A stretch of 42,098 nucleotides of DNA, taken from Chrysophaeum taylorii. Lineage: Eukaryota > Sar > Pelagophyceae > Pelagomonadales > Pelagomonadaceae. Shown here in pieces: positions 28,800 through 38,504 of this stretch. The notes beneath the pieces were generated by a model. That model did no database searches. It was not told the DNA's origin and worked only from the letters and a program-made list of their open reading frames with translations. The translations under genes and the position numbers were made by a program. The DNA is taken from positions 1 to 42,098 of the forward strand of contig JAQMWT010000591.1 in NCBI GenBank assembly GCA_029834535.1, read 5' to 3'. Each line of letters starts with the position of its first letter. Position 1 is the first letter of the stretch.

Positions 28800-30056
28800 C
28801 TAGCGCGAGGAGCGCGGCTTCGCCTTACGAGCATCTCGTGAACGAATCTTCTGGTAAACGCGGGTGATGATCGGTTCAGGAACTCGACCACTGCGTAAAG
28901 TAAACTTGGGGACCAACACGTCAATCTCGTGCGGAGCGAAATCCGTGACACAAGGAGTTGTGTTGGAGGAAATTCGGGACTTGTCGGTGAAACTTCGACC
29001 TTCAACGTCCTTGAATTCGGGCTTGAGCTTGCGGTGCGAAAGGTGAGAGGTCGGCTTGAAATAAGCGACATCATCGTTCGGACCCAAATCGTAATAGAAA
29101 TGTAGAGCAACACGATCCTTTTGGTAATCGTAAGGCTCGTAAACTTCAGCAACATAAACCTTCTTGCGCCAATCGGAGCGCTTCCGGTCGGGAATTCGGA
29201 AAACAACAAACTTACCGTGCTGATAATCATCACGGAAGGTTTCTTCGGGTTTGCGGATGGTTTGATCAACGATCGGAGGTACCATCACCGGCGTGATCTG
29301 ACTTACATGAACACGCCGCTCTTCGGGCGGAGAGTCGAGAGACTCAATCCTATAGGTGACCGGGGAGAGGCGTTCCTTGATAATAAACGGCCCTCGCCAT
29401 TCCGGTCGAAGTTTGTTCTGAAGGAAAGGGATGTAGAGCAAAACGTGCGATCCTTCCTTGTATTCAACATCAACATGATCAGCATTGTAAGCCAATCGCT
29501 GTTTCTTCAAAGCTTTATCACGAGCCTCGCGGACGATCTTTGTATAATATTTCAATCGTTCGCGAGTCTCGGCGACTGCATCAGAGCGAGTCTTCGGCAA
29601 CAATCGTGTATCAAAATCCATGAGCGTGTAGTCAGTCGGCAGCATCGGCTGACGGTTCAGGCGCAGCATAAAGGGAGAAATCTGCGTGCCTGGAATAAAC
29701 TTGCGGTTGTAGCAAAACGCAATATAATGAGCAAAGTCAGGCCAATCCGTGATGTTCCGGCCTTGAAGGCAAGCACGGAGGAAGGCCTTGATAAATCGGT
29801 TGACACGTTCAGCCGGGTTCGACTGGGCATGATAAGGAATCGTAGTTTGGTATCGGGTGTTGAAGAGATGGCAAAACTCGCGCATCAACTTGTTCACGAA
29901 CTCTTTACCGTTGTCGGTACGAATCATCTGGGGCAAGTAGCCCTTGAGGAGAATGTTAATGACAAAAGACTCGAGGACGGACTCAGCGGTCTTATCGTTC
30001 AAAACATCCAGAATTAAGAAATGCGAGAACGGATCAAAAAATACTAGAAGATACGT
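28800..30056 (-). CDS. G2 pol part 2: integrase catalytic core, GPY/F module, C-terminal domain
   Basis: Open to the stop at 28800. After the TAG at 30057-30059 the frame continues TYLLVFFDPFSHFLIL, MIRTDNGKEFVNKL (second catalytic D), NPAERVNRFIKAFLR (catalytic E), FIPGTQISPFMLRLNRQP, LRPEWRGPFIIKERLSPVTY (GPY/F), then the same C-terminal block as G1 (HGKFVVFRIPDR, KVYVAEVYEPYDYQ, VALHFYYDLGP, CVTDFAPHEIDVLV). The tail is basic (ARKAKPRSSR). The first catalytic D lies upstream of the stop. Except for that one nonsense codon the integrase is intact. Confidence 0.88.
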   Translation of the reverse strand, partial: TYLLVFFDPFSHFLILDVLNDKTAESVLESFVINILLKGYLPQMIRTDNGKEFVNKLMREFCHLFNTRYQTTIPYHAQSNPAERVNRFIKAFLRACLQGRNITDWPDFAHYIAFCYNRKFIPGTQISPFMLRLNRQPMLPTDYTLMDFDTRLLPKTRSDAVAETRERLKYYTKIVREARDKALKKQRLAYNADHVDVEYKEGSHVLLYIPFLQNKLRPEWRGPFIIKERLSPVTYRIESLDSPPEERRVHVSQITPVMVPPIVDQTIRKPEETFRDDYQHGKFVVFRIPDRKRSDWRKKVYVAEVYEPYDYQKDRVALHFYYDLGPNDDVAYFKPTSHLSHRKLKPEFKDVEGRSFTDKSRISSNTTPCVTDFAPHEIDVLVPKFTLRSGRVPEPIITRVYQKIRSRDARKAKPRSSR

Positions 30057-32525
30057 CTAGGGACCAGCGCTGGGCAAGGGTCCAAATAAATCCATGCAAA
30101 GAACAGCACCATCACCATCGTAGACGGGCTGCTGCAAGAGTCCAGCTCGTTTCGGCTCCGGCGTACGAGCTTTCTGGCAAACTAAGCATTCAGCAATGAA
30201 GACTCCAACTTCGTTCGACATATGAGGCCACCAAAATCGTTCTTGGATAGCCTGGACGGTACTGTGACGTCCCATATGACCACCGTTAACCGGAGTGTCA
30301 TGGTAGAGTCGAATAATGCGCTTGCGCAACGTAGCAGGTGCAACAATCATCGGGTGCAAATCAGCAGAAATGCGGTAAAGAACATCTTTAACGACTTCGA
30401 ATCGTTCGTTCGCTCGGGAACGTCGCGGCGTCTGACCTTGGGCCATTCGGTAGCGAATATCCTCGCAAGTAGCATCAGATTCTTGCTCACGTGCGATCTC
30501 AGCGAGCGTCATATTATCGGGTATCTTATCGATATAATCTTTGTAAGCGGCTGCGTCCTTGAAGATCTGTGGCTCATCACGCGCACGGTTCTTCCGACGT
30601 TGTCTCGTAGCGTGAGACGTAGCCAATTTCATCGGATCCTTTTCAGGGTCTTCGTCTTCGTCTTCCGGCAGTTCGGTCGTAATAAACGACATTATGAAGT
30701 GGCAGCCAGAGACGAGAACTCCTCGGTCATCAACAGGTCGGGGAAGCTCTTGGAACACTAAATACGCGTGGTTTAAAGGTTCTCCAAACTCGTCAGTCTC
30801 GATGACATGATCTATCGGATTGCGGGAGAGACAGTCAGGGATACTCATTCCCTGTGACTTTCCCGGCTTGTAACCAAGTTCAGGGTCAAAATTGGCGAGG
30901 CGCATCGCCCAACGAGCAAGCTGCCCAGACGAGTGCGTCGCCTTACGTAAAAACGTCAAATTTCGGTGATCGGTCTCCAAAACAGTCCGGTGCCCTTCGA
31001 TGTAGGCTCGAAAGTGCTCTAGAGAAAGTATAACTGCCAGCAGCTCTAGCCGACGGGGCTCATAATTCCGCATCTCCTTCGGCACAGCTCGGCTCCAGTA
31101 TTCAATTACTCGTTCTTCTCGAGTCACTCTTCCGGCATCGTCCTTGACTTCGACAATCTGGAAGAGATATGCCCCAAGTCCATCCTTGGAAGCATCGGAT
31201 CGGATCTGAAAAGGCAGATCATAATCGGCGTGGTAGACTCCACGGGAATCAACCAAAGCTTCAATATTCGTATCCCAAGCTTTCTGACACTCGGGCGTCC
31301 ACTCGAACTTTACACCTTCGAGGCATAATCGTCTCAACGGTTCCACAATCTTCGAGTAGCCCTTCACATATCGCCGGCAATAATTACTCATGCCGATGAA
31401 AGAGCGTATCTGGGTCTTCGGGGAAGTATTCGGTAAAGTACCTGGAATCGGCATCTTCTGCAGTGCTTCCAGCGTCTTCGGATTCGGCTTCAAGCCTTCT
31501 GGGGTAGAAATGTGTCCCAGAAATTCTATATTATCCTTGAGAAGGTGGAACTTCGCGGTTCGACCGCTGTACCCTCTCTGTGCCAAATGACACATCACTT
31601 CGATCAAAACTTGTAAATGTCGATGAAGATCGTCAGATCCCATCATAATATCGTCAACAAACGCAACCAAGTCTTGATACATCCATTTCGAAAGGTCGCT
31701 CGCCATTTGCTTGCAGAAAAGAGCTCCGGCCGTCTTCACACCTAGAGGTAATCGCAAGAAACTGTGAGCGCCAAGTGGGCTAACCATCGTGACAGCGTCC
31801 TGCGCTGCCGGATCCAGACGAAGGTTGTGGTATCCCCATCTAATATCAATGCATGTCCGCCATCGTCTCATCGCGAGAAAGGCTAAAGCATCATCTTGTC
31901 GAATGTTTGGCCAACTGTCATTGACCAATTGATCGTTGAGCTGACGTAAGTCAACTGCAGCACGGAACGCGTTTGACGTTCCAATCTCAGCTCCTTTCTT
32001 CGGAAGCATCAACACGGGAAAGCCCCAAGGTGAGTTGGCCGGACGAATGACTCCATCCCGGCACCACTCGCTGATCTGCTTGCGGAGACAATCGAGCTTC
32101 GCAGGCGTCAATCGGTAGGGCGTCATCTTAATCGGTCGCGGATTCGCGTCTTTGAATCGTAGAGACACAGGAGGCGAGTCCACAGGTCTCATAATCGGGT
32201 CGAAAAAGGCCCAAGAATATTGCACACAGTGACGGAGCATCAGTTTCGCCTCGTCGTCTAAGTGCGGATTGTCAGGAATTCCCAGCTCCTGCACAACCTT
32301 GTCAACTTCTTCCTTCGTAGGAATTTTAACTTTCATTGCTTCGTTGTCCTTGACATGCTCAGGAGTCTGCGGCAGTGGTGCACCCTCGGCATCGCGCGGC
32401 GCATCTTTCCATGGCACATCGAACTTTTTCTCGTATTTTAGTTTCACTTCCGGGTGGCTTTTGTTGATCCTCTCGCCTTTGACGCGAACACTCGGCTCGC
32501 TCTTAATCTTCGGTTCCCGATCTCG
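30057..32525 (-). CDS. G2 pol part 1: RT, RNase H and integrase finger; intact catalytic motifs
   Basis: Ty3/gypsy RT-RNase H without internal stops from about 32552 down to TAG 30057-30059. RT: NSPWGFPVLMLPKKG, AAVDLRQLN, CIDIRWGYHNLRL, FLRLPLGVKTAGALFCKQ, catalytic VAFVDDIMMG (FVDD codons about 31650-31661). RNase H: FQIRSDASKDGLGAYLF, RRLELLAVILSLEHFR, LETDHRNLTFL. Integrase finger: LYHDTPVNGGHMGRHS, CLVCQKAR, then CMDLFGPLP with the first integrase aspartate. No plausible start codon of its own: the N-terminus lies in the inverted arm and reads as the continuation of a longer polyprotein. Confidence 0.9.
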   Translation of the reverse strand, partial: RDREPKIKSEPSVRVKGERINKSHPEVKLKYEKKFDVPWKDAPRDAEGAPLPQTPEHVKDNEAMKVKIPTKEEVDKVVQELGIPDNPHLDDEAKLMLRHCVQYSWAFFDPIMRPVDSPPVSLRFKDANPRPIKMTPYRLTPAKLDCLRKQISEWCRDGVIRPANSPWGFPVLMLPKKGAEIGTSNAFRAAVDLRQLNDQLVNDSWPNIRQDDALAFLAMRRWRTCIDIRWGYHNLRLDPAAQDAVTMVSPLGAHSFLRLPLGVKTAGALFCKQMASDLSKWMYQDLVAFVDDIMMGSDDLHRHLQVLIEVMCHLAQRGYSGRTAKFHLLKDNIEFLGHISTPEGLKPNPKTLEALQKMPIPGTLPNTSPKTQIRSFIGMSNYCRRYVKGYSKIVEPLRRLCLEGVKFEWTPECQKAWDTNIEALVDSRGVYHADYDLPFQIRSDASKDGLGAYLFQIVEVKDDAGRVTREERVIEYWSRAVPKEMRNYEPRRLELLAVILSLEHFRAYIEGHRTVLETDHRNLTFLRKATHSSGQLARWAMRLANFDPELGYKPGKSQGMSIPDCLSRNPIDHVIETDEFGEPLNHAYLVFQELPRPVDDRGVLVSGCHFIMSFITTELPEDEDEDPEKDPMKLATSHATRQRRKNRARDEPQIFKDAAAYKDYIDKIPDNMTLAEIAREQESDATCEDIRYRMAQGQTPRRSRANERFEVVKDVLYRISADLHPMIVAPATLRKRIIRLYHDTPVNGGHMGRHSTVQAIQERFWWPHMSNEVGVFIAECLVCQKARTPEPKRAGLLQQPVYDGDGAVLCMDLFGPLPSAGP
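32266..32525 (-). repeat. 260-bp inverted arm 1 of G2
   Basis: Exact or near-exact reverse complement of 35068-35327. In coding terms both arms carry the same linker (KLKYEKKFDVPWKDAP to ELGIPDNP) between methyltransferase and RT, in the same reading frame relative to their own strand. Beyond 32266 arm 1 continues into RT; beyond 32525 it meets the protease-side sequence. Confidence 0.9.
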
Positions 32526-33590
32526 TGGACGAAAGCTCGGAATTTCTTGCTAAAGAAGCCACCAGAACAACCGCGCAGCTGCAGACTCAAAGCCGCAGCT
32601 GACACGGAACCGATCGCCGATGCTGATGAGGATCAGCAGGCGACGAATGGATTTACAGATGCATTCTGGAAAGACGAAATGAATGATTTATGGGAGGGGT
32701 CCTTTGCTTCCGTGAACCACGAAGACCAGGATCCCCTACCAACACTGATTCCCTCTGAGATTGTCTTGGAGGAAGAGCGGAAGCCGCCAGATAAAGAGGC
32801 TGCCGCGAGCGTTATGGCGAGGACGCCAACAACAGATAATACGAAAGCTCAAGCCGCGGTATCGATGCCCAACCCCGGAGATGAGCGAATCAGAGCCCGA
32901 TGTGCTCACACTTCGTTGACGCCGCGAGACGGCAAGACGATCGAAGATGATTTGATTACCCTCAGTTGTTTAGATACGGGTTCTCTAACGTTTATAGCCT
33001 GTCACATCTACAGGAATCGTGACGGTCCGAAATTCTCGACGACCATCGGTGTCGATGGAATGGCCGATGTTTCTTATATTTGCCGAGAAATGGTCAAAAA
33101 GTTGACCAAAGATCAGTTGATTTTCGATGAAGGCGAACTTCCGATTAAGCGCAAGCTGTACGGATCAGGATTGAATACGACGACGATCCATCGTTGGATC
33201 GCCCTTCGGGTCGCTTTCGCCGACGACTTCGCTGCCCCCATTTTCGCTATTGTAGCCGATACGAATTACCTGTTCCTGTTGGGAGGGCGCGATATACGAG
33301 TTTTAGGAGCCGTCGTGGATTTTCCCCATGATCGGATCTGTTTTTGTCGAACCCAAGTCGTCTACGGGCGCAAGAAGATTAAAGTTAAGGATGAACGAGT
33401 CGATGCACCAATCGTGACCTTTCGGTCTATTTACGATCGAAATCCGATAACCGTACCGATTTACAATCATCAACACGATGCCTTTCGGCAGAGTCTCAGA
33501 GCGCGACCGGTCCGCTGCTCGGGTGGCGGTTACTGCCACGGAAGAAGTGCCGACGGTTGTCACGCAAGGCGAAGTCCTTGCGATTGGTGA
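32526..33590 (+). pseudogene. G2 gag-end remnant and retropepsin-like protease, inverted segment
   Basis: Open plus-strand frame. Residues after an acidic linker fit a gypsy-type retropepsin: FSTTIGVDGMADVSYICREM for the active-site strand, YGSGLNTTTIHRW, then YLFLLGGRDIRVLGAVVDFP, resembling the closing 'iLGrDfL....a.iD'. The active site reads D-G-M rather than D-(S/T)-G, so catalysis is doubtful; an earlier CLDTGSLTFI could be considered but fits the domain layout less well. The capsid part of gag is absent: the segment begins abruptly at 32526. The frame is left at about 33478 for the methyltransferase frame. Confidence 0.55.
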
Positions 33591-35343
33591 TATCGTTAGG
33601 TATGAGGATGAGTTGAACGTCTCTACGATCAACGAACTTACGAAAGAATGTGAAGAAGGATACGACAAGGGGAACCTTTCTTTCACCGTTTCTGTCGCTA
33701 GTCACTTGACGCGATGCGACGAATCTCCCCCGCCGATGCTGCTGAGCACGGTGCAGAAGGACGCTACGACCGCTATGACGGACAAGTCCACCCTCAAACG
33801 ACCTGATGGCAGCGACGATTTCGCTCGAAGGTCGGAAGAAGATGAAAAGAAATGCCGCGAGATCACCGAAGCGGAGATCCGCCGCCGATATGAAAAGGTT
33901 CAATGGCTTCCAATCACTTATCGCAAGGTGGTGATGCTGTTCAGTGGAGCCGGAGGCAGTACTTTAGGTCTCCAACGAGCCAACGAAACGTGTGGGACGT
34001 CGTTTCGAGTCGTGCTAGCACTCGATGCGTCGGACACCGCCAACCAGATCCACCACAAGAACTTTCCGAATATTCCTGTGGTGCAGCACACATTGTGTGG
34101 TCGCTATGTTACAACCTTACGGTTGATCGAATCTTATTTACCCTACGCGGAATGGTCGTCGTCGATGTGTGTCGCGTCGCCACCCTGCGTACACTCCGCT
34201 CTGTGCAACTTGACTTCCAGAGATGTTGGGAAGGGAGTCACCGCTACCCACGGGACGATGAAATTATGCAAGATGGCTGGTTTCTTCATGTGGTTGATAG
34301 AGCAGGAGGCTTCGATTATTTCTTACGTTGCACGTTTGCACCCTTACGTGTACGTCGTCAATTTTTACGACATAACTCCTAGTTTGATGAGCTGTCGCGT
34401 GCGATTGTTGGTTTCGAGCCATCCGCTCCATTTGCGCGCAGTTCCAAAGACTTGCAAGAATATGCAGCAAGAGTTCGCCGCAGCACTTGGCTACGCCGAC
34501 GAACGACATTTACTTCAGATGAACAATTTAGGATCATCACGAGCCGCGACAGACGCAGCTTATACTGTTACGCGTGTCCCGCTTCGCGTAGGACCGCACC
34601 GTTCCGATTACAGATCTCTGAATCTGGAAATGACTTCGGAGTTGCTGACAATGCCCCCTGATTTTGATTGGGCCTGCCTCTCCAAAACTACCTCATTGAA
34701 ACACTTGGCGTCCGTCGTGCCACCTGACACGATAGCCTTATTAATGCTCGATCTGCACAACTCTGTGACCAAGGAATTCCACCTGAGCGGCGAAGCTTTG
34801 CCGTCAGCGTTGAGTCCTGCAGACCGACCGTTTGATTATTATTTACAAATTGATGAAACCACCCTTCGTCACGTACAAGTTCCGCTGTTAAACACGCGCA
34901 CACGTGTCATAAGATGGGTGTCAACTGATGATCTTCAAGATCGCACCAAATGGAAACCTCCAGAGGTACCGTTGATTCCGCCTGCAACAGATGAGCCGGG
35001 GACGTCTCATGCTTCTTCTGCTGGCCCCCCCCGACAACCAAATTTAGACGTTCCGCCAGATCCTGAGCGAGATCGGGAACCGAAGATTAAGAGCGAGCCG
35101 AGTGTTCGCGTCAAAGGCGAGAGGATCAACAAAAGCCACCCGGAAGTGAAACTAAAATACGAGAAAAAGTTCGATGTGCCATGGAAAGATGCGCCGCGCG
35201 ATGCCGAGGGTGCACCACTGCCGCAGACTCCTGAGCATGTCAAGGACAACGAAGCAATGAAAGTTAAAATTCCTACGAAGGAAGAAGTTGACAAGGTTGT
35301 GCAGGAGCTGGGAATTCCTGACAATCCACCACCTGTGGCGTAA
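33478..35343 (+). CDS. G2 DNA C5-cytosine methyltransferase with linker to RT (inverted segment)
   Basis: An intact 621-codon frame from ATG 33478, overlapping the previous frame by 113 bases at +1. Residues 150-430 are the methyltransferase: VVMLFSGAGGSTLGLQRAN (motif I), VVLALDA, CVASPPCVHSAL (motif IV, Cys237, codon 34186-34188), LIEQEAS (motif VI, EQE for ENV), SCRVRLLVSS (motif VIII), LLTMPPDFDW and LASVVPPDTIALLML (motif X). It would add a methyl group to cytosine C5 using S-adenosylmethionine. All catalytic motifs are present and uninterrupted. The C-terminus passes through the 260-bp arm and ends four codons later at the LTR, so it is cut off from RT by inversion. N-terminal 150 residues: acidic, no known domain. 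Confidence 0.88.
   Translation: MPFGRVSERDRSAARVAVTATEEVPTVVTQGEVLAIGDIVRYEDELNVSTINELTKECEEGYDKGNLSFTVSVASHLTRCDESPPPMLLSTVQKDATTAMTDKSTLKRPDGSDDFARRSEEDEKKCREITEAEIRRRYEKVQWLPITYRKVVMLFSGAGGSTLGLQRANETCGTSFRVVLALDASDTANQIHHKNFPNIPVVQHTLCGRYVTTLRLIESYLPYAEWSSSMCVASPPCVHSALCNLTSRDVGKGVTATHGTMKLCKMAGFFMWLIEQEASIISYVARLHPYVYVVNFYDITPSLMSCRVRLLVSSHPLHLRAVPKTCKNMQQEFAAALGYADERHLLQMNNLGSSRAATDAAYTVTRVPLRVGPHRSDYRSLNLEMTSELLTMPPDFDWACLSKTTSLKHLASVVPPDTIALLMLDLHNSVTKEFHLSGEALPSALSPADRPFDYYLQIDETTLRHVQVPLLNTRTRVIRWVSTDDLQDRTKWKPPEVPLIPPATDEPGTSHASSAGPPRQPNLDVPPDPERDREPKIKSEPSVRVKGERINKSHPEVKLKYEKKFDVPWKDAPRDAEGAPLPQTPEHVKDNEAMKVKIPTKEEVDKVVQELGIPDNPPPVA
35068..35327 (+). repeat. 260-bp inverted arm 2 of G2
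   Basis: Partner of 32266-32525. Ends ACAATCC, then six bases (ACCACC) before the LTR start at 35334. No primer-binding site lies between this arm and the LTR. Confidence 0.9.
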
Positions 35344-35670
35344 GGAGAATTTTAGGGGCTACCTGGCGTGCCTTCGAATCCTGGCTCGCCGATCGCGTCC
35401 GTGCCCTTGGTGGGATCACTGGACGAGGATGGCCGTTCTCCCGCCACGCGACCACAAACAACTCCTGCGCCTGGTCCTCTCAACTTGAGGATCGGCTGTT
35501 GCTTTATGATCAAGGATAATCGAAAATCAGAAATCAGGGTGGCACATGTCACGGAAAAGGAAGATGATGTCATAGAAAACTCTGACATCATCGGAACGGA
35601 GTAGGGTGCCCCTGATAAGCGGGGGCCCTAGAAGAGGGGTAAGCCTTAGGAGGCGGGAGTTGCCGCCACA
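35334..35670 (-). repeat. G2 LTR at the methyltransferase end (5' LTR in pol direction)
   Basis: 337 bp, TGTGGCG...CGCCACA, in direct orientation relative to 28423-28759. Followed by GCGGC (35671-35675), the target duplication. In pol direction the usual primer site should follow on the minus strand, but GGTGGTGGATTGTC is found instead. Confidence 0.9.
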
Positions 35671-36242
35671 GCGGCCACCGCCGTCGCGGGCGCGGACTCG
35701 GACTCCGCGCGGGTGAGAAGGGCTTGCCGTCGCGGCCTTCGTCGACGCGGCCTCGACGCGCGCGACCGATCTTCGAGGTTAATGCGTTTGTGACCGCGAT
35801 TTCGGCTTCGTCGACGGTGGTCGCGCGACGTGGTGGGAGTGGCCGTGGTGTGGCCATCGCAAACCTCGCGAGGTACGGCAGGTGCGCCGGCTACGGATCC
35901 AAGACGCAAACGAACCTGGAGTGGCCGCGATGTGGCCATCACCGACGGCGACGAAGACCTCACCGCTCGCGTCTACGGCGAAGCCCGCTTCCACGGCCAC
36001 GACTCGCTTTTCCAACGGGCCGTCCTCACCCCGAAGAACTCGACCGTCGACAGCGACGGGACATCCGCTACCTACGGATCGAAGACGTTTACGAAGCGGA
36101 AACTCCGCCCTGTCGCCACCGATCTTTGAGGTTGGCGCGTGCGACCGCGATTTCGGCTTCCGCTACGCTTGCGATACGTACCGGTGTCTTCGTCGAGGGT
36201 CGTCGCGCGACGTCGTGGGAGCGGACCATCCTCTCCTCGACC
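35671..36242 (+). repeat. GC-rich repeat with third Helitron-type helicase remnant
   Basis: Continuation of the repeat interrupted by G2. About 35930-36062 in plus frames reads GDEDLTARVYGEARFHGHDS, LFQRAVLTPKNSTVDSD, the same 'AVYGDL....LFQRAILTPRRNDVVD' helicase block as at 26031 and 26858. The roughly 95-bp module ACATCCGCTACCTACGGATC onward follows at 36060-36155. Too decayed to be a gene. Confidence 0.6.
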
Positions 36243-36507
36243 TTCGAGCCCCCCCGCGGGGGTTTTGGGGGGCAGAGCCCCCAATATCGGGGGGCTCGGG
36301 GGATTCGGGGGGCTCGGGGGGCTGTTCGCTTGCCCCCCGAACGAGAAAAAAGCCCACAAATTTTTCACTTGGCTTTACTAGTCCACAATAATTAATGTCA
36401 GTGTGTGAGTGAAGATCACTTACCGGAACTCTACTTTATTTTCTTTTCGTAATGTATGTGTAAAACGGGCCGTAAAAAAGTGCGTTTTGTAAAAATTCTT
36501 CACTTCA
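36243..36507. repeat. G/C-run hairpin module and adjoining AT-rich stretch
   Basis: GAGCCCCCCCGCGGGGGTTTTGGG, GGCAGAGCCCCC and GGGGGGCTGTTCGCTTGCCCCCC repeat the architecture of 17632-17735, including the A-run and CTTTACTAGTCCACAA. 36390-36507 is AT-rich with nothing recognisable. Confidence 0.6.
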
Positions 36508-36919
36508 TGGAGTGATTTGACCCTCTCCGGGTACATGGTAGAGACTGCGTGCAGTCTTAGGCGTGTACAAACCATTCCGCTTGTCACATGCTACTACGCA
36601 AGGTAGGGATTTATGCCCTAACTCCTTAAGGACATTAGGTCCCATAGAAGCGTTTACACTGACAACGGGGAACGAAGTCTCTGTTAATTAAACAGAAAAC
36701 CTCGTACCCGACCCCGTACCCGACGGTACGCACCTGGAGGCCTACTCCATATTGGAAAAGAGCTTCAGACTGGGTTCTTCATAGTCATGAAATAAAAAGG
36801 GCGGAAGGGTAAGGAAAGGAAAGAAAGGGGGGAAGCCGTATTACGGAGAGAAAACCCTCGTGTAGAGATAGGTGTGAAAATGTTCCAGTGTCGCACACAT
36901 AATAGTGTAGCTCTCTGGA
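36508..36919 (-). repeat. 3' LTR of copia element D (family C)
   Basis: 412 bp on the minus strand from TCCAGAGAGCTACAC to AATCACTCCA. Carries a short local duplication (CCCGTACCCGA twice) compared with 626-1028. Preceded on its own strand by the purine tract GAGGGGG (36920-36926). Confidence 0.85.
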
Positions 36920-37036
36920 CCCCCTCAACGTGTGGAAACGGTTTATGCATTTCAGACGTTCTTGAGGCGGAACTTGTGCAATATACATGAAAACAATGGA
37001 CAATGGAACAAACAACAACAGAACAGGACAAATTAA

Positions 37037-38400
37037 TTATGATGTCGAGCGTGTTGTAATGTTACGCATAGAAGCTGTATCAGTATCCACATCAGATGTA
37101 TGGTCCAATTCATCTTCGCTATTATCGTCCAGTTCCTTTAACTCTGGAGAAGATGAATTATGAACATCGGAGGGTAGGTCGTTAGTAGTGTTAGTATTGT
37201 GCGTAGTCATTGCATCACTCAAGGTGACCAAGGGTGATATGACAGACGAGAGGAATGACATAGCAGCATCGGGCGCAAGAGCGCGTAGATCCGATGCAGG
37301 AATAACACGATCATTTGCATCCGACATAGCTGTGTGGAGATGATGAGCTGCTGCGTCTATTTGAACTTGCTGAGCCTCATTATACGTATCTGGAGGGAGC
37401 CGTCCAATAGATGAGATAAGTGACCGAGAAATGATATGGACAAATACAGCAGAGGACGGGATTATGATGTCCTGATGCATCTGAAGACCTGACAAGATAT
37501 TGTCTAATAGAGACACATGCTTGATGTTCTCAATCACTTGAGTGTTTAAATTTTCGCAAGTCTCTTACATCTGTGTGAGAGATGTTAATGCAAGCGATAG
37601 TTGTTGATCTCGCGCCATCAATTGCTGTTCGGTATTAGTGAGACGTAGGGATAAAGACCGAACCTCTTCTTTTAATTGATGTAAAGATTCAGCCATATCG
37701 TCGTTAGCTTTATCTGGTGTGGGCTCAGCGGGTGGATTGTCGATCGGCGCTGGTGAAACATCTTCAGAAGAAGTATCATCTGAAAAGACATCAATTATGT
37801 CCGAAGTACCACCTGGATTAGCACATTTTTAAAAAAGAAGTGTAACAAAACAATGGAAGTAACACGATTGAGGTTAACAAAAGGAAGGCAAAACATAATC
37901 CGTTTAGCAAAGACCAAGTTTACGCTGAAGGTAAAGAAGAAGGCTAGTTTGATAGTTGACGAAAATAATTAAGCATTGGCGGTAATGTCCTCGGGGAGGA
38001 TATTGCGTTACATTGGTGGGAAACATCATTAACGAAGCGTTCGCAAAGAACACGTTAAGCACTCATCCGGGTTGGTTACTACACATACTTTATCTTCAAC
38101 AGATGTAACAAGACCAAGCTGCTACAAGAATCTCAGATTTACACTCGAGATAAGGGCAGCTGAAGTAAAAGCATGGTGCTATCGTCAAGGCGATTTTAGA
38201 GGCATCAACTTTAAGGGATGTCGCAGTCTGCATGATTGCCTCTTGAGCTGCTTATTAATAGCAATTGACTTTCCAAGGCGGAGGATTATAGCTCTAGTGT
38301 GAGCAGCCGGATCATTAAAACAAGAAAAGACAGTTGGAACGGCTGCTGACTGTTGCGAATTAAGGCTATCCATGGTGTGACCGATCGCACAGCGCACAAA
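37037..38400 (-). pseudogene. copia D ORF3, middle and C-terminal parts
   Basis: 37537-37037 is open and reads closely with C1 ORF3 (HVSLLDNILSGLQMHQD, SELKELDDNSEDELDHTS-type acidic end, RNITTRSTS). Upstream, 37555-37850 holds the coiled-coil region with at least one stop, and 38185-38397 the segment ILRLGKSIAINKQLK also seen in C1 at about 3752. Frames are broken several times. Supports ORF3 as a genuine component of the family. Confidence 0.65.
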
Positions 38401-38504
38401 TCAACAAAAGAAAGGGCGCGGTACGTCAAAGCAGTGGGATGCGTGTTGCTCAGACGCGAGATGATCCTCAATAATTTGCGAATCCTGTCAGTTTAAGTTC
38501 ATCT

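Noticed and set aside
29121..30017. 298-codon frame antisense to the G2 integrase
   Set aside because: A shadow of a strongly conserved coding strand; the antisense protein has no independent support.
32970..33000. LDTGS in the G2 inverted segment as the true protease active site
   Set aside because: The spacing to the closing LLGGRDI block and the following strand pattern fit the later VDGMADVSYI better; kept only as an alternative.
35352..35604. Short frames on both strands in the G2 LTR, also at 28441-28693
   Set aside because: The same frames appear in both LTR copies because the LTRs are identical; no evidence of coding.
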